A stretch of 64,000 nt of DNA from Ferrovibrio sp. (GCA_017991315.1 JAGOQS010000002.1:124001-188000); one strand, 5' to 3'. Shown: positions 29,101 to 34,584, numbered from the stretch's first letter. The notes: generated by a model from the sequence alone, not told the origin. Numbers and translations: made by a program.

Positions 29101-30230
29101 TTGCCGAACGTCACGGTATCCGTGCCGCCACCAAGATCGACAGTCGCCTTGGTGGCGCCATCGCCAAGCTTGACCTGGTCGTCGCCGCTGCCGCCATAAA
29201 CGGCCTCGACATTGTTGGCGGTGACACGGTTCACGCCATCGGCCAGCCGCAGGCTGTCGGTGCCGCCGCCCAGGTCAATCGTTACGCCGTCCGGCGTTGC
29301 CGCGTTGAGCCTGACATTGTCGGCCCCGGTTGAGCCAATAATGGTTTCGGCATTGGCAACACCGATATCGGATGAGGTGAGAATCGTCAGCTTGTCGTTG
29401 CCGCCGCCAAGATCGTACTGGCCGCCCTGCACGCGGCCGCTGACCGCGATGTTGTCATCGCCACCACCGCCCACCAGGGTTTCGACGCCGGCAACCGTGA
29501 GGTTATTGCCACCATTGGCAAGATTGAGTGTGTCGTTGCCGTTGAGCAGGTCAATCTTGACGCCGGTGGAAGCCTGCTCCAGCGTCACGACATCGTTGCC
29601 GGTAGAGCCGGTAATGGTCTCGACATTGGCGACGCTGACAGTATTGCCACTGGCAGTCAACGTCAGTGCGTCTGCGCCAGCGCCAAGGTCGACGCGGCTA
29701 TCGGAGGTAAAGGCCGTGTTGGCCACCACGATATCGGCACCACTGCCACCCAGCACGGTTTCGATACCGCTGACGGTGACACTGTTACCTGTATTGGCGA
29801 GCTGCAGGCTGTCCTTGCCGTCGCCCAGCGAAACGCTGGCGCGGCTCAGCTGCGTGGTGGCGGTGATACTGTCGTTACCGCCACTTGCGCTGATATTCTC
29901 GACATTGGCGACGGTGACATTGCTGGCGGTGCCGGAAATCTTCAGCGTATCTATGCCGGCGCCAAGATCAACCTGCACGCCGCCGGCGGCATTGCTGAGA
30001 TTGACCGTGTCGCCAAGCTTGCCGCCGAGAATGGTCTCGACATTGGCAGCGGAAAGATTGTTGGTGGTGTCTGGCAGGGTGAGATGGTCTTTGCCGTCGC
30101 CGAGATCGACAGACACGCTGCCGGTGAATTTGGACACGACGACCCTATCGTCGCCGCTGCCACCTTGCAGCGTCTCGACGTTGGTAAGGGTGTAATTGCC
30201 ACCCTCGTCATTCAGGGTCGTGGTCGGCAC
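14151..30230 (-). CDS. giant secreted RTX-like beta-repeat protein, 5359 residues
   Basis: One uninterrupted 16,080-base reading frame. Nearly all of it is a tandem array of about 46-residue units of the form NVETVTGGSGNDTVTL... followed by DLGAGSDKLTLANGANSLT. Each unit thus has two Gly/Asp turns resembling calcium-binding RTX half-sites. Canonical GGDGNDxLxGGxGxD repeats occur at about residues 3210-3545 and again near 5165-5235. The C-terminus (FVYRQDTGGLYYDADGKF, AILIGTITG, WQFDIDNI) looks like the uncleaved type I secretion end of RTX proteins. No Sec signal or N-terminal retention module is seen; the GTG start at 30230 lies almost inside a repeat, with GGAAGGAG 14 bases upstream and an in-frame TAG just before it. 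Probably an exported adhesin or surface layer protein; no transporter genes are in view. Confidence 0.85.
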   Translation of the reverse strand: MPTTTLNDEGGNYTLTNVETLQGGSGDDRVVVSKFTGSVSVDLGDGKDHLTLPDTTNNLSAANVETILGGKLGDTVNLSNAAGGVQVDLGAGIDTLKISGTASNVTVANVENISASGGNDSITATTQLSRASVSLGDGKDSLQLANTGNSVTVSGIETVLGGSGADIVVANTAFTSDSRVDLGAGADALTLTASGNTVSVANVETITGSTGNDVVTLEQASTGVKIDLLNGNDTLNLANGGNNLTVAGVETLVGGGGDDNIAVSGRVQGGQYDLGGGNDKLTILTSSDIGVANAETIIGSTGADNVRLNAATPDGVTIDLGGGTDSLRLADGVNRVTANNVEAVYGGSGDDQVKLGDGATKATVDLGGGTDTVTFGNAGGVYNVSNVEGVASGNGADKITFNTAFNGTIDTGVGSDTVIFNNAANTATIANAETITGGLAVDNITLSAPANAKVDLGLDFDTLRLANGTNNITATGVDTLLGGSGSDSVVLGRGSYDALYDLGDGADKLQLGTGGNRVSVGNVETVTGSSAADAVTFTTNLGTQHNVDLGAGADVVTLANGGNITTLTNVESVYGGTGDDRITLGGGVSKGVVMLGDGKDSLTLSGASNVLTVSDVETLIGGAGNDDITIATTLESQSTIDLGAGQDKLSLISPSGSTLFLSNVESISGSIGNDEITLKTNINGGKVDLRSGADTLRLADGGNSLTVQNVDTVIGGSGADIVTVSAAGPGNFDLGGGGDKLVLGNGTNSVYVANVETLVGGSGADTVRFVGTVASEASIDLGKGTDRVELDNVVNTVTLANVEQIVGGDKADDIYLGTGSTQTAVNLGAGSDKLTLNAAGGKITANGVETIIGAAGTDIVTINTGLTNGKIDLGGGNDTLKLSNSTNSVTVGNVETITGGGASDTVTIDGALKNAKVDLGSGNDSLTLDDVANSLTAISIETIVGGSGNDSVRLDKSARANVDLGGGQDSLVLGNVSSMLTLANIETLTGGSAADIVALSDDRLSGSVIDLGGGVDKLTLANGNNTLTLANVETVVGLGGNDVIYNNVTTAKGSFNLGDGLDKVFLANGNNTASFANVETIIGGSGIDKITLMNGITNGFIDAGGGSDTVKLANFANSLTIANAETVTGGNNADTVTYSGTGNVDLSTGLDKLILTGAANTVTVAGVETLVGGAGDDSITMKAALTKAISLDLGAGNDSLKLANGANTQTVYGTETVLGGTGNDTITVGDVITNGYMDLGAGKDKLILAVGGSTFTISNIETVIGSTGNDTIALGPNQPANAVIDLGAGNDTLIINSGGTLSLTNIETVIGSSNGDVLTLGTVLKNGRVDLAGGNDALTLAKGDNIVTLANIETITGSTGNETIYFAGTGTVDLGAGNDLLRFADGGDNAATASNFETVEGGSGNDALTLTTAIGNATSPYSIDMGAGRDSVKLADGGNTFNAINTESVTGGSGSDNVTLSSVVTGGRVDLLGGIDSLKLANGENSLTIANVESVTGGSGNDTITYAGTGSIDLAGGSDTVILNGTANSVTLSNVENVVGSGGADTVQLTQGLQGGSIDLAGGGDKLILADGGNTLTIANTETIIGGLGADTVTLGAGSGNVTISSIEKVIGSAGADKVTLGDGGNYIQASNVESITGGKNDDAVVLTEGRTGGTIDLMDGNDLLVLADGGNQLTINNVETVIGGSGNDYVTFSGKGYIDLGDGIDKLVLVGETTQVTAVNVETVVAAGSKDNVTFQLDTTVANGNFDLGSGNDGLILADGGNKLTVTNIETVTGGSGNDTVYFNGGGNADLGGGNDTLQIGTSGGSYTVTGTETIQGSNNTDIVTLGETTSGGIQIDLGGGKDGLVLADGGNTVTASNVESVTGGKGGDDVTLGTPVTGGSVDLGAGDDSLTLADGTNSLTVTNVETLTGGSGSDTITYSGTGSIDLGAGNDKLVLGNSGNTVTLSGVETLVGGTGGDDVTFADNLDGESIDLGGGKDTVTLADGGNTLTISNVESLTGGAGADDVTVIGDAALDLGDGDDTLSFGGNGGHITAGNVESVVGSNGSDDLTLTGGNNGAYVDLGSGNDKLQLGGEGGPITVANVETITGGLGDDDVTLAAPQTSGSIDLGSGDDSLTLADGGNTLTVSNVESLTGGTGEDVISYNGNGAIDLGDGEDTLKLTGSGSIVTLTNVENVVGSAGDDTVVLVPPSVPGTIDLGAGNDKLVLADDGNTLTVANVETLVAGSGDDNITLADPVSGVSVDLGGGDDTLNLADGNNTVTVSNVETLNGGSGNDTVTFNGSGTVDLGDGNDALTLGSDGGTVTASNVESITGGSGNDDVTLTEAVDGVTIDLKGGSDKLTLADGDNTLTVANVETVQGGSGNDALTYSGTGRVDLGDGEDTLQLGPGTNVVTLNNVENVIGGSGDDTVVLVPPSVPGTIDLGAGNDKLVLASDGNTLTVANVETLVAGDGDDDITLADVVQGGSYDLAGGNDKLTLADGANDITVSNIENVQGGAGDDTVTYGTAQSQGYADLGDGSDTLNLADGGNTITAANVETLTGGSGDDILTLDGPVDGASVDLKGGNDKLFLADGGNTLTVANVESVTGNEGDDTVTYSGTGSLDLRGGTDTLILTGAANAVTAANIESILGGAGSDAVTLAGPIDGAEVDLGAGSDSLKLANGGNSLTVSNVESVTGGSGDDYVTLGAPVSGGSFDLAAGKDTLQLADGTNSLTASNIETVLGGAGDDTVTLAGTGGNVDLGDGSDTVVFGAAGATITANNAEVVQGSSGYDKLVLGANGNDVAVNNVESVTGGDADDTVTYNGTGTIDLRGGNDTLILVGAANAVTAANIENITGGSGNDAVTLLQGFTGGDIDLGGGNDSLTLANAANSLTVTNVEKLTGGSGDDYVTLGNLVSNGSYDLNAGKDTLQLADGTNTLTATNIETVLGGTGNDTVTLSGTGGSVDLGDGSDTVVFGAAGATITASNAESVQGSSGYDKLVLGDAGETATVANVESVTGGSGDDTITYSGTGTLDLRGGNDTLILTGTANSVTVANIENIVGGIGNDTVALSQGITGGAIDLGAGSDSLKLADAANSLTVTNVEKLTGGSGDDYVTLGNLVTNGSYDLNAGKDTLQLANGTNTLTTANIETVLGGTGNDSVTFNGSGRVDLGAGSDTLTFGSGGNAITATNVETAQGSSGADSLTLGSAGSITVSAIESVTGSSGADTITATGSTGATLLGGDGNDIIRGGDGNDIIDGGAGSDYLYGGAGNDTFNNSVDAIWTSGWSAKNVGNGSGIAGTGELVSITGQVRSYDVIDGGEGVDTVNLSSGNDALFLDDKYSEPSGVGARLKDIEIINAGDGNDIVDLTSETYTIGSVTIDGGAGDDVLWASVGNDTLLGGDGNDNLWGGAGNDLLDGGAGADKLDGGTGDDTLVYDAADTLIAGGTGTDTLRSASSLNLSDSKITGIEVVELTGSGAKTVTLTAADIVRVSDTDTLTVRGNAGDNISASGFSARGADVTIGGVTYATFISNGATLTIQYGMKLNGMDVTNVGTATDDTVTLASPVTGQNFDLGAGNDKLILANGTNSLTTANIETVVGGTGNDTVTYSGTGTVDLGAGSDKLVLAGAANAVTVANVETVTGGSGNDAVTLSAPQTSGSIDLGAGSDKLTLADGANTLTATNVESIAGGSGDDYVTLGSTVAGGSFDLGAGNDTLQLANGTNSLTVTNIETVLGGTGADSVTFNGSGSVSLGAGNDVLTFGATGGSITVSNVETVTGGAGTDKLFLGSGNNTLSVNNVESVSGNSGDDVVTYNGTGSIDLAAGNDKLILTGAANAVTVANTETITGGTGDDSVTLAAPQTSGSIDLGAGTDSLTLANGANTLTATNVEKLTGGSGDDYVTLGNVVSGVSHDLVAGNDTLQLANGTNNLTTSNIETVLGGTGADTLVFNGSGSVNLGAGSDTLTFGTAGGSITTSNVETVNGGAGNDKLFLGSGNNTLTVNNVETVTGNSADDVLTYNGTGSIDLAAGNDKLILYGAANAVTVANTETITGGTGDDAVTLAAVQTSGSIDLGAGSDTLTLTNGANTLTAVNVESVQGGSGNDTLTLGAGITGSYNLGGGSDKLVLSGGTNNVTATNIESIQGGSGADTVTLNGGGNVDLGAGTDTLVLGNTGGALTAVNVENIIGGSGDDVVTLTVAQSGSFDLGAGNDKLILANGSNNITAANIETVIGSTGDDTLSYAGTGTIDMGYGSDKLTLTSASTVSVSNTETVLGSSGNDSVTLSGVTYYGTIDLGAGSDKLQLGNDGNRLTISNVEDLDGGSGEDYITLSSAATGISVDLAAGNDTLVLANGVNSLTTTNVESVQSGSNNDTLTFFGNGTVHLGAGNDVLTIGSVGATVTATCVETIYGGAGNDVVTLGLEQSGTIDLGAGNDQLILSNGTNNLTIANVETVTGSAGNDVVNIAGTSNVDLSWGSDKLILTGANNAVTVANAETIQGGSGNDAVTLSAAIANGNIDLGAGTDSLKLANADNSAVLSNIENVTGGTGNDTIALGSLVTNASIDLGAGSDKLTLANGANSLTVANVEQLVGGTGNDSVTFAGSGSIDLGAGSDSLKLSDSGATVTVANVETITGGSGADTVTLTAAASGLQLDLGAGSDKLQLGNFSNTVTVNNVEQVIGGTGNDVLTLSGGITGGSYDLGAGSDRIVLSGASTITVSNTETITGSSGNDVVTLGSGLTSSGIDLGSGNDTLKLANADNTLTISNVQTVAGGSGNDTITLLTAVAAGSYDLGAGSDKLTLGNGTNTVTVSNSETVIGNSGNDSVTLGTAITNGHIDLGAGSDKLQLANGTNSLMVYNTETILGGTGNDSVTLAQGLAGGFIDLGAGNDALTLSSSGTNTITVVNVETITGGSANDSITLNGSANLNLAGGSDTVTFGVAGLAATLNGVETVKGSSGSDTVVMSGAVTGANIDLLGGTDTLTLANGSNTLTASNVETITGGTGADQVTLGAAIANGSIDLGAGSDKLVLANASNSLTISNVENIVGGSGNDSVTLKLFGGSDTVVVDLGSGTDTLVVQGTGNLSVSNVETLRGGDTDDVLVMKSRINGGTVDLAGGNDKLVLDGSSNTVTVNNVETIIGSSGSDNVTLGTVMTNGLVQLGYGSDTLTLANGSNKVEVSGVQTVYGGTGADVITSTGFAASITMYGGGGNDTLTGWKYGDRLYGGDGNDTLNGGEGFDRLYGEAGNDMMIGGTGGARMVGGAGVNTAVGGSGTDYFTFISAGSADRMNVTGMSSNDVIELDTNRSNDMTGNAFTLSQNLKYNVNITSVASASAFNAVNFGQAGFVYRQDTGGLYYDADGKFSSGAILIGTITGTNGSPWQFDIDNIQQV
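19590..20660 (-). repeat. canonical RTX island inside the giant gene
   Basis: This part of the giant gene breaks the 46-residue pattern. It encodes consecutive nonapeptides such as LLGGDGNDIIRGGDGNDIID, a unique segment around VGNGSGIAGTGELVSITGQV, a second RTX block (GGDGNDNLWGGAGND) and a non-repeat domain ending near TIQYGMKLNGMDVTNVGTAT. It may be a folding nucleus or a functional domain between two long solenoid arms. Confidence 0.75.
20640..22500 (-). repeat. higher-order (~610-bp) repeat in the giant gene
   Basis: The segments reading GTLDLRGGNDTLILTGTANS, GTIDLRGGNDTLILVGAANA and GSLDLRGGTDTLILTGAANA recur near 21225, 21838 and 22456. The DDYVTLG...YDLNAGKDTLQLA unit recurs with the same spacing near 20960, 21570 and 22190. 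About 4-5 basic units are thus duplicated together, showing growth by unequal exchange or slippage. A second exact duplication (VLVPPSVPGTIDLGAGNDKL) occurs near 22979 and 23645. Confidence 0.75.
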
Positions 30231-30473
30231 GACTAAGACCTAAGCTCCTTCCGAACTTCTTTCTGACCATCAACCGCTCTACTGAGCGATCGCAACGAAG
30301 CTTTTGATAACGCAGCGTGCGCGACTAAAGTTGCCGGGCTGCTCGCGCTTTCGCCCGAGCCCGGCATCATGCAGTCGTCGCCCGACGTTCTCGCCTGCGA
30401 CTTCCAGATGATTTACTCGACACGCAAAACAGATCGCTGGGTATGATTCAGGTCAAACCGGGATGAAAATCAT

Positions 30474-30489
30474 GCGGAAGAACTTCCGC
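30474..30489. promoter_or_regulatory. short inverted repeat, possible operator
   Basis: GCGGAAG and CTTCCGC are perfect inverted arms separated by AA. The site lies about 245 bases upstream of the giant gene start. The length and tight spacing suit a dimeric regulator, but the cognate protein is unknown. Confidence 0.35.
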
Positions 30490-30737
30490 CTACACCCCCA
30501 TGTGCGACCGACACACCCACGACACTGCACACAACGCTACGCTGTCGGCAAAGGGCCACTGCACTGAAATATGCCGCAACACCATTACCAAAACATCAAT
30601 TCACTACCACAAATTGCTCACCCATTGCACGCCAAATTTTCCTGCAATTTCTGTGAATTGCGTCAAATTCTGGCATTTGTGAAAGGGGGTTCACGGAGCA
30701 TATTCGCTATCGCTTTTGGACCCCAGACTTCCCTGCA

Positions 30738-30804
30738 TGGTTGCAATCGCCCTGCGAGTAATTGCAATTTCCAGCGAGGCTGACCTTGGTGGCGAATGCA
30801 ACCA
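30738..30804. repeat. 14-bp inverted repeat with 39-bp spacer
   Basis: TGGTTGCAATCGCC (30738-30751) and GGCGAATGCAACCA (30791-30804) are inverted with one mismatch. The spacer contains further TTGCAAT words. It could be a transposon-end relic next to the IS remnant or a structured RNA element; nothing decides between these. Confidence 0.4.
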
Positions 30805-31109
30805 GCACCACCCATCTACCTGGAATCCAGAGGAAACCTCCACACCCTCCCGGCGGGTGCGAAGCCGGAACTGGCGCCATCAAACAGTTGTAGGTGTCGT
30901 GGGGGAAAGCGCCCCCTACAGGCGAATATCCCCGCCCCACCCCTGAAATCAGCTACAATGGATTTGTTTCAGTATCTTTTTTCGCAAAGCGCTCAGGCGA
31001 GTTTCGGGCGGCATCCTGGCTGGCTTGCCCAAAAACATCGGCTCGACGAGTCGCCCGGTGCGGATATCGATTGGCAAACGATGGAACAGGTAGCCATATT
31101 CCGGCTCAG

Positions 31110-31354
31110 ACATCAGGTGACCCCGGCCTTTGCGGATACCGACCAAATAGCCCTCGTCGGCCTCAACCTCGCCGGATAGCTCATAAGACGGCAGCTTGCT
31201 GGCAATCAGCCGGCGCAGGCGCATGAAAAACGGAGCGCCGTGTTCTGTTACCCCCAACCAGGTCAGTTGCTGCCCGGGCTGCCGTCCCAGCAATGAAACA
31301 CTCCAGCAGACGGCCTTGCTGACGCGAAGTCAGGCGGCTCCGGCGGGAATACAT
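31110..31354 (-). pseudogene. frameshifted IS1595-family transposase fragment
   Basis: From the ATG at 31354 one frame reads MYSRRSRLTSRQQGRLLECF then IAGTAARAATDLVG. A second frame then carries WLGVTEHGAPFFMRLRRLIA and YELSGEVEADEGYLVGIRKG. Together these match the start and first catalytic region (the EVEADE aspartate) of IS1595/IS1016-type DDE transposases, so one frameshift separates them near 31265. After the RKGRG stretch the sequence no longer resembles the family. The element is dead and truncated; its ends were not identified. Confidence 0.7.
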
Positions 31355-31527
31355 CGTCGCTCTCCAGACCTCAAAGAACGCCTTAGCAACCTCAGCCCCG
31401 GCAAAATATCAGGGATTGCCCCCTCTCCAAACGGGGAAAAGGTATGAATAGGCTCGCTCAGTAAGCTGACGCATCGCGTCCCGCTTGAATTCGTCTCTAA
31501 AATTGGTTTCGCCGATCTCGACGAGGC

Positions 31528-32145
31528 TCAGCCCGGCCCTGTGCGAACATCGCCCACGTGACGCATGGAATGTATCTCGCCCAGCACGGCGTAGTTCGGT
31601 CCGCCAATCCGACACACTGGCCGGAGGAGCGCCGTATCGATCTTGTTGGACTCGCACAGACCATCTCGGATGTGGAAAACCACCACCTCGCCGACGATGA
31701 ATTCCGCGCCGGTTTCACCGAACTCGATGCTGCGCACGAACTTGCATTCCAGACTGATTGGCGTTTCTGCCAGATATGGCGTCTTGATTTTCTGGCTTGG
31801 CTTGACGCTGAAGCCCAGCAGATCGACCTCGCTGACATCGGGCGGATAGTCGATTGCGCTCTTATGAATGGCCTCGATCATTGTTTCGTCGCCGATGTTG
31901 ACCACGAAATCCTTGTTGGCCTCGATATTGAGCGATGTGTCCTTGCGTCGACCGCTGCGCAGGCCGACGTTGATTCCCACCATCGGCGGCTTCGACGAAA
32001 CAAAGGTGAAGCAGCTGAAGGGAGCCAGATTTACAATGCCTCCAGGCCCCAGGGTGGAAACCCAGGCGATGGGACGGGGCACCACGATTCCAGTCAGAAG
32101 CTTGTAGAGCTCCTGAGGCTCGATGCCGTCAGGTATGATCTCCAT
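31528..32145 (-). CDS. flavin reductase-like FMN-binding protein
   Basis: 205 residues. It matches the flavin reductase split-barrel domain: VPRPIAWVSTLGPGGIVNLA (about 22-41), FSCFTFVSSKPPMVGINVG, KDTSLNIEANKDFVVNI, and a later LECKFVRSIEFG with EVVVFHI. Such proteins bind FMN and often supply reduced flavin to a two-component monooxygenase; some act as enzymes in their own right. It is the last gene of the importer-IclR operon, nine bases after the regulator. A partnership with the luciferase-like oxygenase at 43272-44303 is inferred, not shown. Confidence 0.85.
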   Translation of the reverse strand: MEIIPDGIEPQELYKLLTGIVVPRPIAWVSTLGPGGIVNLAPFSCFTFVSSKPPMVGINVGLRSGRRKDTSLNIEANKDFVVNIGDETMIEAIHKSAIDYPPDVSEVDLLGFSVKPSQKIKTPYLAETPISLECKFVRSIEFGETGAEFIVGEVVVFHIRDGLCESNKIDTALLRPVCRIGGPNYAVLGEIHSMRHVGDVRTGPG

Positions 32146-32154
32146 ATTCCCCCC

Positions 32155-32967
32155 TCAATGCGGAACCGGCCTGGCCGCGCCTTCCTTCTCAACGGGCACG
32201 AATGCCGAGCCTGGATAGGCGCCGAGCTTTGTCGAAATGAGCGCAGCGGTCCGTTCGACGAGTTCTGCCAGGCGTTTGTGTGAGTCAGCGTGGGCTTTTC
32301 CCTTCCCGACAGCAGCACTGATAGCGGCAATCACTTCGCCTGGCGCATTCCGGATGGGCGCGCCGACGGCAAGAATGCCGACAAGGTTTTCTTCATCGGA
32401 AATCGCATATCCCCGCTCGCGAATCTTCTTGATATCGGCGAGGAGTTTTGCCGGCTCGGTAATGCTGTATGGTGTCAGGCGGGCAAGCACCATCTTCTGC
32501 ATCACCTTTTCCAGCACCTCGTCCTGGAGAGCTGCAAGCAGAACCTTGCCTGCGCTTGTGGTGTGCAGATGACCTGTCGCCCCCGTATTGATGCGGAAGA
32601 CAGACGGCTGCGAGCCCTGGATACTGCACAGATACAGGAGGGCAGTATCGCTTCGAACGCCGAGGTAGACATTCAAATGTTCTTCCTCGGCAAGTCGATG
32701 CAGTTCGTCATAGGCCACACTGTAGAGCGGGTTGCTCTGCGTGTAGCGCTGACCGACCTGAAAGGCACGTGCTCCGACCCGATAGCGCCGCGTTACCGGG
32801 TTCTGTTCAAGGAAGCCCTGTTCGGCCAGTGTGTTGATAAGTCGCGACACAATGCTCTTGTCGAGATCCATAAGGCGTGACAATTCGCGAACCCCGATTT
32901 CGGGTCCGTTGTTGCTGACGACATCGAGGATGTGCAGCCCGCGCGATAAGGACTGGTTGGTTGTCAT
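32155..32967 (-). CDS. IclR-family transcriptional regulator
   Basis: 270 residues. The N-terminal winged helix-turn-helix (SLSRGLHILDVVSNNGPEIG, LSRLMDLDKSIVSRLINTLA) is followed by the IclR effector-binding domain (TSAGKVLLAALQDEV, IRERGYAISDEENLVGILAV, GAPIRNAPGEVIAAISAAVG). Family members bind small aromatic or carboxylic effectors and control neighbouring catabolic operons. Its ATG overlaps the permease stop in ATGA, so it is translated from the importer operon and probably autoregulates. The candidate operator is the ATGTCT-N9-AGAC element found at both operon promoters of this locus. Confidence 0.94.
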   Translation of the reverse strand: MTTNQSLSRGLHILDVVSNNGPEIGVRELSRLMDLDKSIVSRLINTLAEQGFLEQNPVTRRYRVGARAFQVGQRYTQSNPLYSVAYDELHRLAEEEHLNVYLGVRSDTALLYLCSIQGSQPSVFRINTGATGHLHTTSAGKVLLAALQDEVLEKVMQKMVLARLTPYSITEPAKLLADIKKIRERGYAISDEENLVGILAVGAPIRNAPGEVIAAISAAVGKGKAHADSHKRLAELVERTAALISTKLGAYPGSAFVPVEKEGAARPVPH

Positions 32968-33767
32968 GCACTTTCCACTGGAGGTTGCAATGCTCGGCCC
33001 GACTGCCGATTCCCGTCCCAGTATATAACCCGACTCTGTACCGCGCGAATAACGATGTGCCCAATGATGCCAATCATCGAAAGTGTGAATACGCTGGTGA
33101 ACATGGTTCCAACGTCAAAATTCATCGACGATGCCTGGATCAGATACCCAAGGCCCTGTTTGGCCGCGACGAACTCGCCGACAACGGCGCCGATCAGGCC
33201 CAGCACGATGGCAATCTGCAGGCCGGCGAAAATGGAATGTGCGGCGCCAGGCAGCTTCACGTCCCAATAAACCAGCCAGCGTGGGGCCGAGAACGCCTTG
33301 TAGAGATCGAGCAGATCGGAATTGGTCGCGCGCAGACCGGACAGCGTGTTTACGAAGACCGGGAAAAAGCAGATCAACGCAACGAGGATAACCTTGGAAG
33401 TCAGCCCGAAGCCGAACCACACGAGCAGGATTGGCGCCAGAGCTACCTTGGGCATCGACTGGAAGCCGATGACATAGGGAACGACGATCTGTTCGACAAT
33501 TTCGAATTCGGCAACCAGGGAAGCAAGCAGGAAAGCAACCAAGCATCCGCAGGCATACCCCACCATCATCTCGGTCACGGTAATGCCGATATGCGGGAAG
33601 ATCAGTCCGGTTGAGTACAGCTTGATTGCGGACTGCAGCACCGCGTATGGGCCGGGTAGCAGGTAGGCAGGCACGCCGAACAATACGGTGCCGTAATGCC
33701 AGAACAGCAAGAAGACGACGAGTGACAGAGCGGAGATGAGGCGACCCTTGAGCTTCTTCATTTTCAT
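32964..33767 (-). CDS. ABC transporter permease, SsuC/TauC type
   Basis: 267 residues with about six membrane helices (first at about 12-30, LSLVVFLLFWHYGTVLFGVP). The coupling-loop motif is seen in YVIGFQSMPKVALAPILLVW, followed by FGFGLTSKVILVALICFFPV, the standard pattern of nitrate/sulfonate/taurine-type permeases. It forms the channel of the importer with the ATPase (six bases upstream) and the periplasmic binding protein. Near the C-terminus, AAKQGLGYLIQASS is also typical. Confidence 0.93.
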   Translation of the reverse strand: MKMKKLKGRLISALSLVVFLLFWHYGTVLFGVPAYLLPGPYAVLQSAIKLYSTGLIFPHIGITVTEMMVGYACGCLVAFLLASLVAEFEIVEQIVVPYVIGFQSMPKVALAPILLVWFGFGLTSKVILVALICFFPVFVNTLSGLRATNSDLLDLYKAFSAPRWLVYWDVKLPGAAHSIFAGLQIAIVLGLIGAVVGEFVAAKQGLGYLIQASSMNFDVGTMFTSVFTLSMIGIIGHIVIRAVQSRVIYWDGNRQSGRALQPPVESA

Positions 33768-33773
33768 ACCGCC

Positions 33774-34553
33774 TTACAGATTTCTCTTCCCGGCCCCGAA
33801 CATCTCGCGAAGCTTGTTCGCGACTTCGGAGAATCGGGGGCTGGCCATGGTGTCGAGAGTTCGCGGACGCTCCAGGTTGACATCCAGCTCCAGCACCTTG
33901 GTACCCGGACGCCCCGACAGAACAACGACCTTGTCGGCTAAATAGACGGCTTCTTGGATTGAATGGGTGATGAAGACCACGGTCTTCTTGGTCTCCATCC
34001 AGATCGATTGCAGCTCATCGGTCATGCGCTCACGGGTCAGTGCGTCGAGAGCTGCAAACGGCTCGTCCATCAGCAGGACGGCCGGGTCGTGAATGAGACC
34101 ACGAGCGATACCGGCACGCTGCTGCATGCCTCCGGATAACTCGTGGGGAAGATGGCCACCAAAATTTCCAAGGCCGACCAGATTCAACAGACGATCAGCT
34201 TCGACCTCATACTGGGCCTTCGGCAGACGCTGGGCGCGGATGGGCACCAGCACGTTTTCGCGGACTGTCTTCCAGGGCAGCAGCGTCGGCTGCTGGAAGA
34301 CAATACCGACGTCCTTGCGTGGACCGGTGATCTTCTGGCCCGAAACCGTCACTTCGCCTTCAGCAATACCCAGCAGACCACTCACCACCTTGAGAAGGGT
34401 GGATTTGCCGCATCCTGAAGGCCCCAGAACCGCGACGAATTCCCCTTTCCTCACCTGCAAATCGAGCTTGGAAAGCGCAGTAAGTGGGCCCCGCGTTGTC
34501 TCATAAACAACGGACATATTCTGGATGTTTAAGACAACGTCGGGGCTTTGCAT
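33774..34553 (-). CDS. ABC transporter ATP-binding protein, SsuB/TauB type
   Basis: 259 residues. All nucleotide-binding motifs are present: Walker A GPSGCGKST, Q-loop GIVFQQPTLLPW, signature LSGGMQQR, Walker B AVLLMDEPF and the switch histidine in FITHS. The FQQPTLLPWKTV segment and the YLADKVVVLSGRPG segment place it with the nitrate/sulfonate/taurine and thiamine-precursor importers. It energises uptake through the permease encoded next to it. The start follows the binding-protein gene by 31 bases. Confidence 0.94.
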   Translation of the reverse strand: MQSPDVVLNIQNMSVVYETTRGPLTALSKLDLQVRKGEFVAVLGPSGCGKSTLLKVVSGLLGIAEGEVTVSGQKITGPRKDVGIVFQQPTLLPWKTVRENVLVPIRAQRLPKAQYEVEADRLLNLVGLGNFGGHLPHELSGGMQQRAGIARGLIHDPAVLLMDEPFAALDALTRERMTDELQSIWMETKKTVVFITHSIQEAVYLADKVVVLSGRPGTKVLELDVNLERPRTLDTMASPRFSEVANKLREMFGAGKRNL

Positions 34554-34584
34554 GACTACCTGGTCTCACATCTAGATGCTGGAC

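Larger units (their letters stand above)
30241..30948. other. 708-bp non-coding, AT-richer region upstream of the giant gene
   Basis: No credible gene is seen on either strand; the small open frames here lack family resemblance and ribosome sites. The stretch 30580-30700 is clearly AT-richer than the surroundings, with many AAATT and CAATTG words. It holds a GCGGAAG-AA-CTTCCGC inverted repeat (30474-30489) and a 14-bp near-perfect inverted repeat (30738-30804). It probably contains the promoter of the giant gene, but no single -35/-10 pair is convincing. Confidence 0.6.

Noticed and set aside
14857..30195. Many long plus-strand open frames (up to about 1100 codons) opposite the giant gene
   Set aside because: They are antisense shadows of a GC-rich repeat array: periodic, low-complexity and without ribosome sites or family motifs.
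14151..30230. Regular ~138-bp periodicity suggesting a CRISPR or satellite array
   Set aside because: Units vary at third codon positions, keep one open frame of 5360 codons and show protein-level conservation; this is a coding repeat.
30707..30940. Small minus-strand frame of 77 codons upstream of the giant gene
   Set aside because: No family resemblance; overlaps inverted repeats and looks like non-coding DNA.
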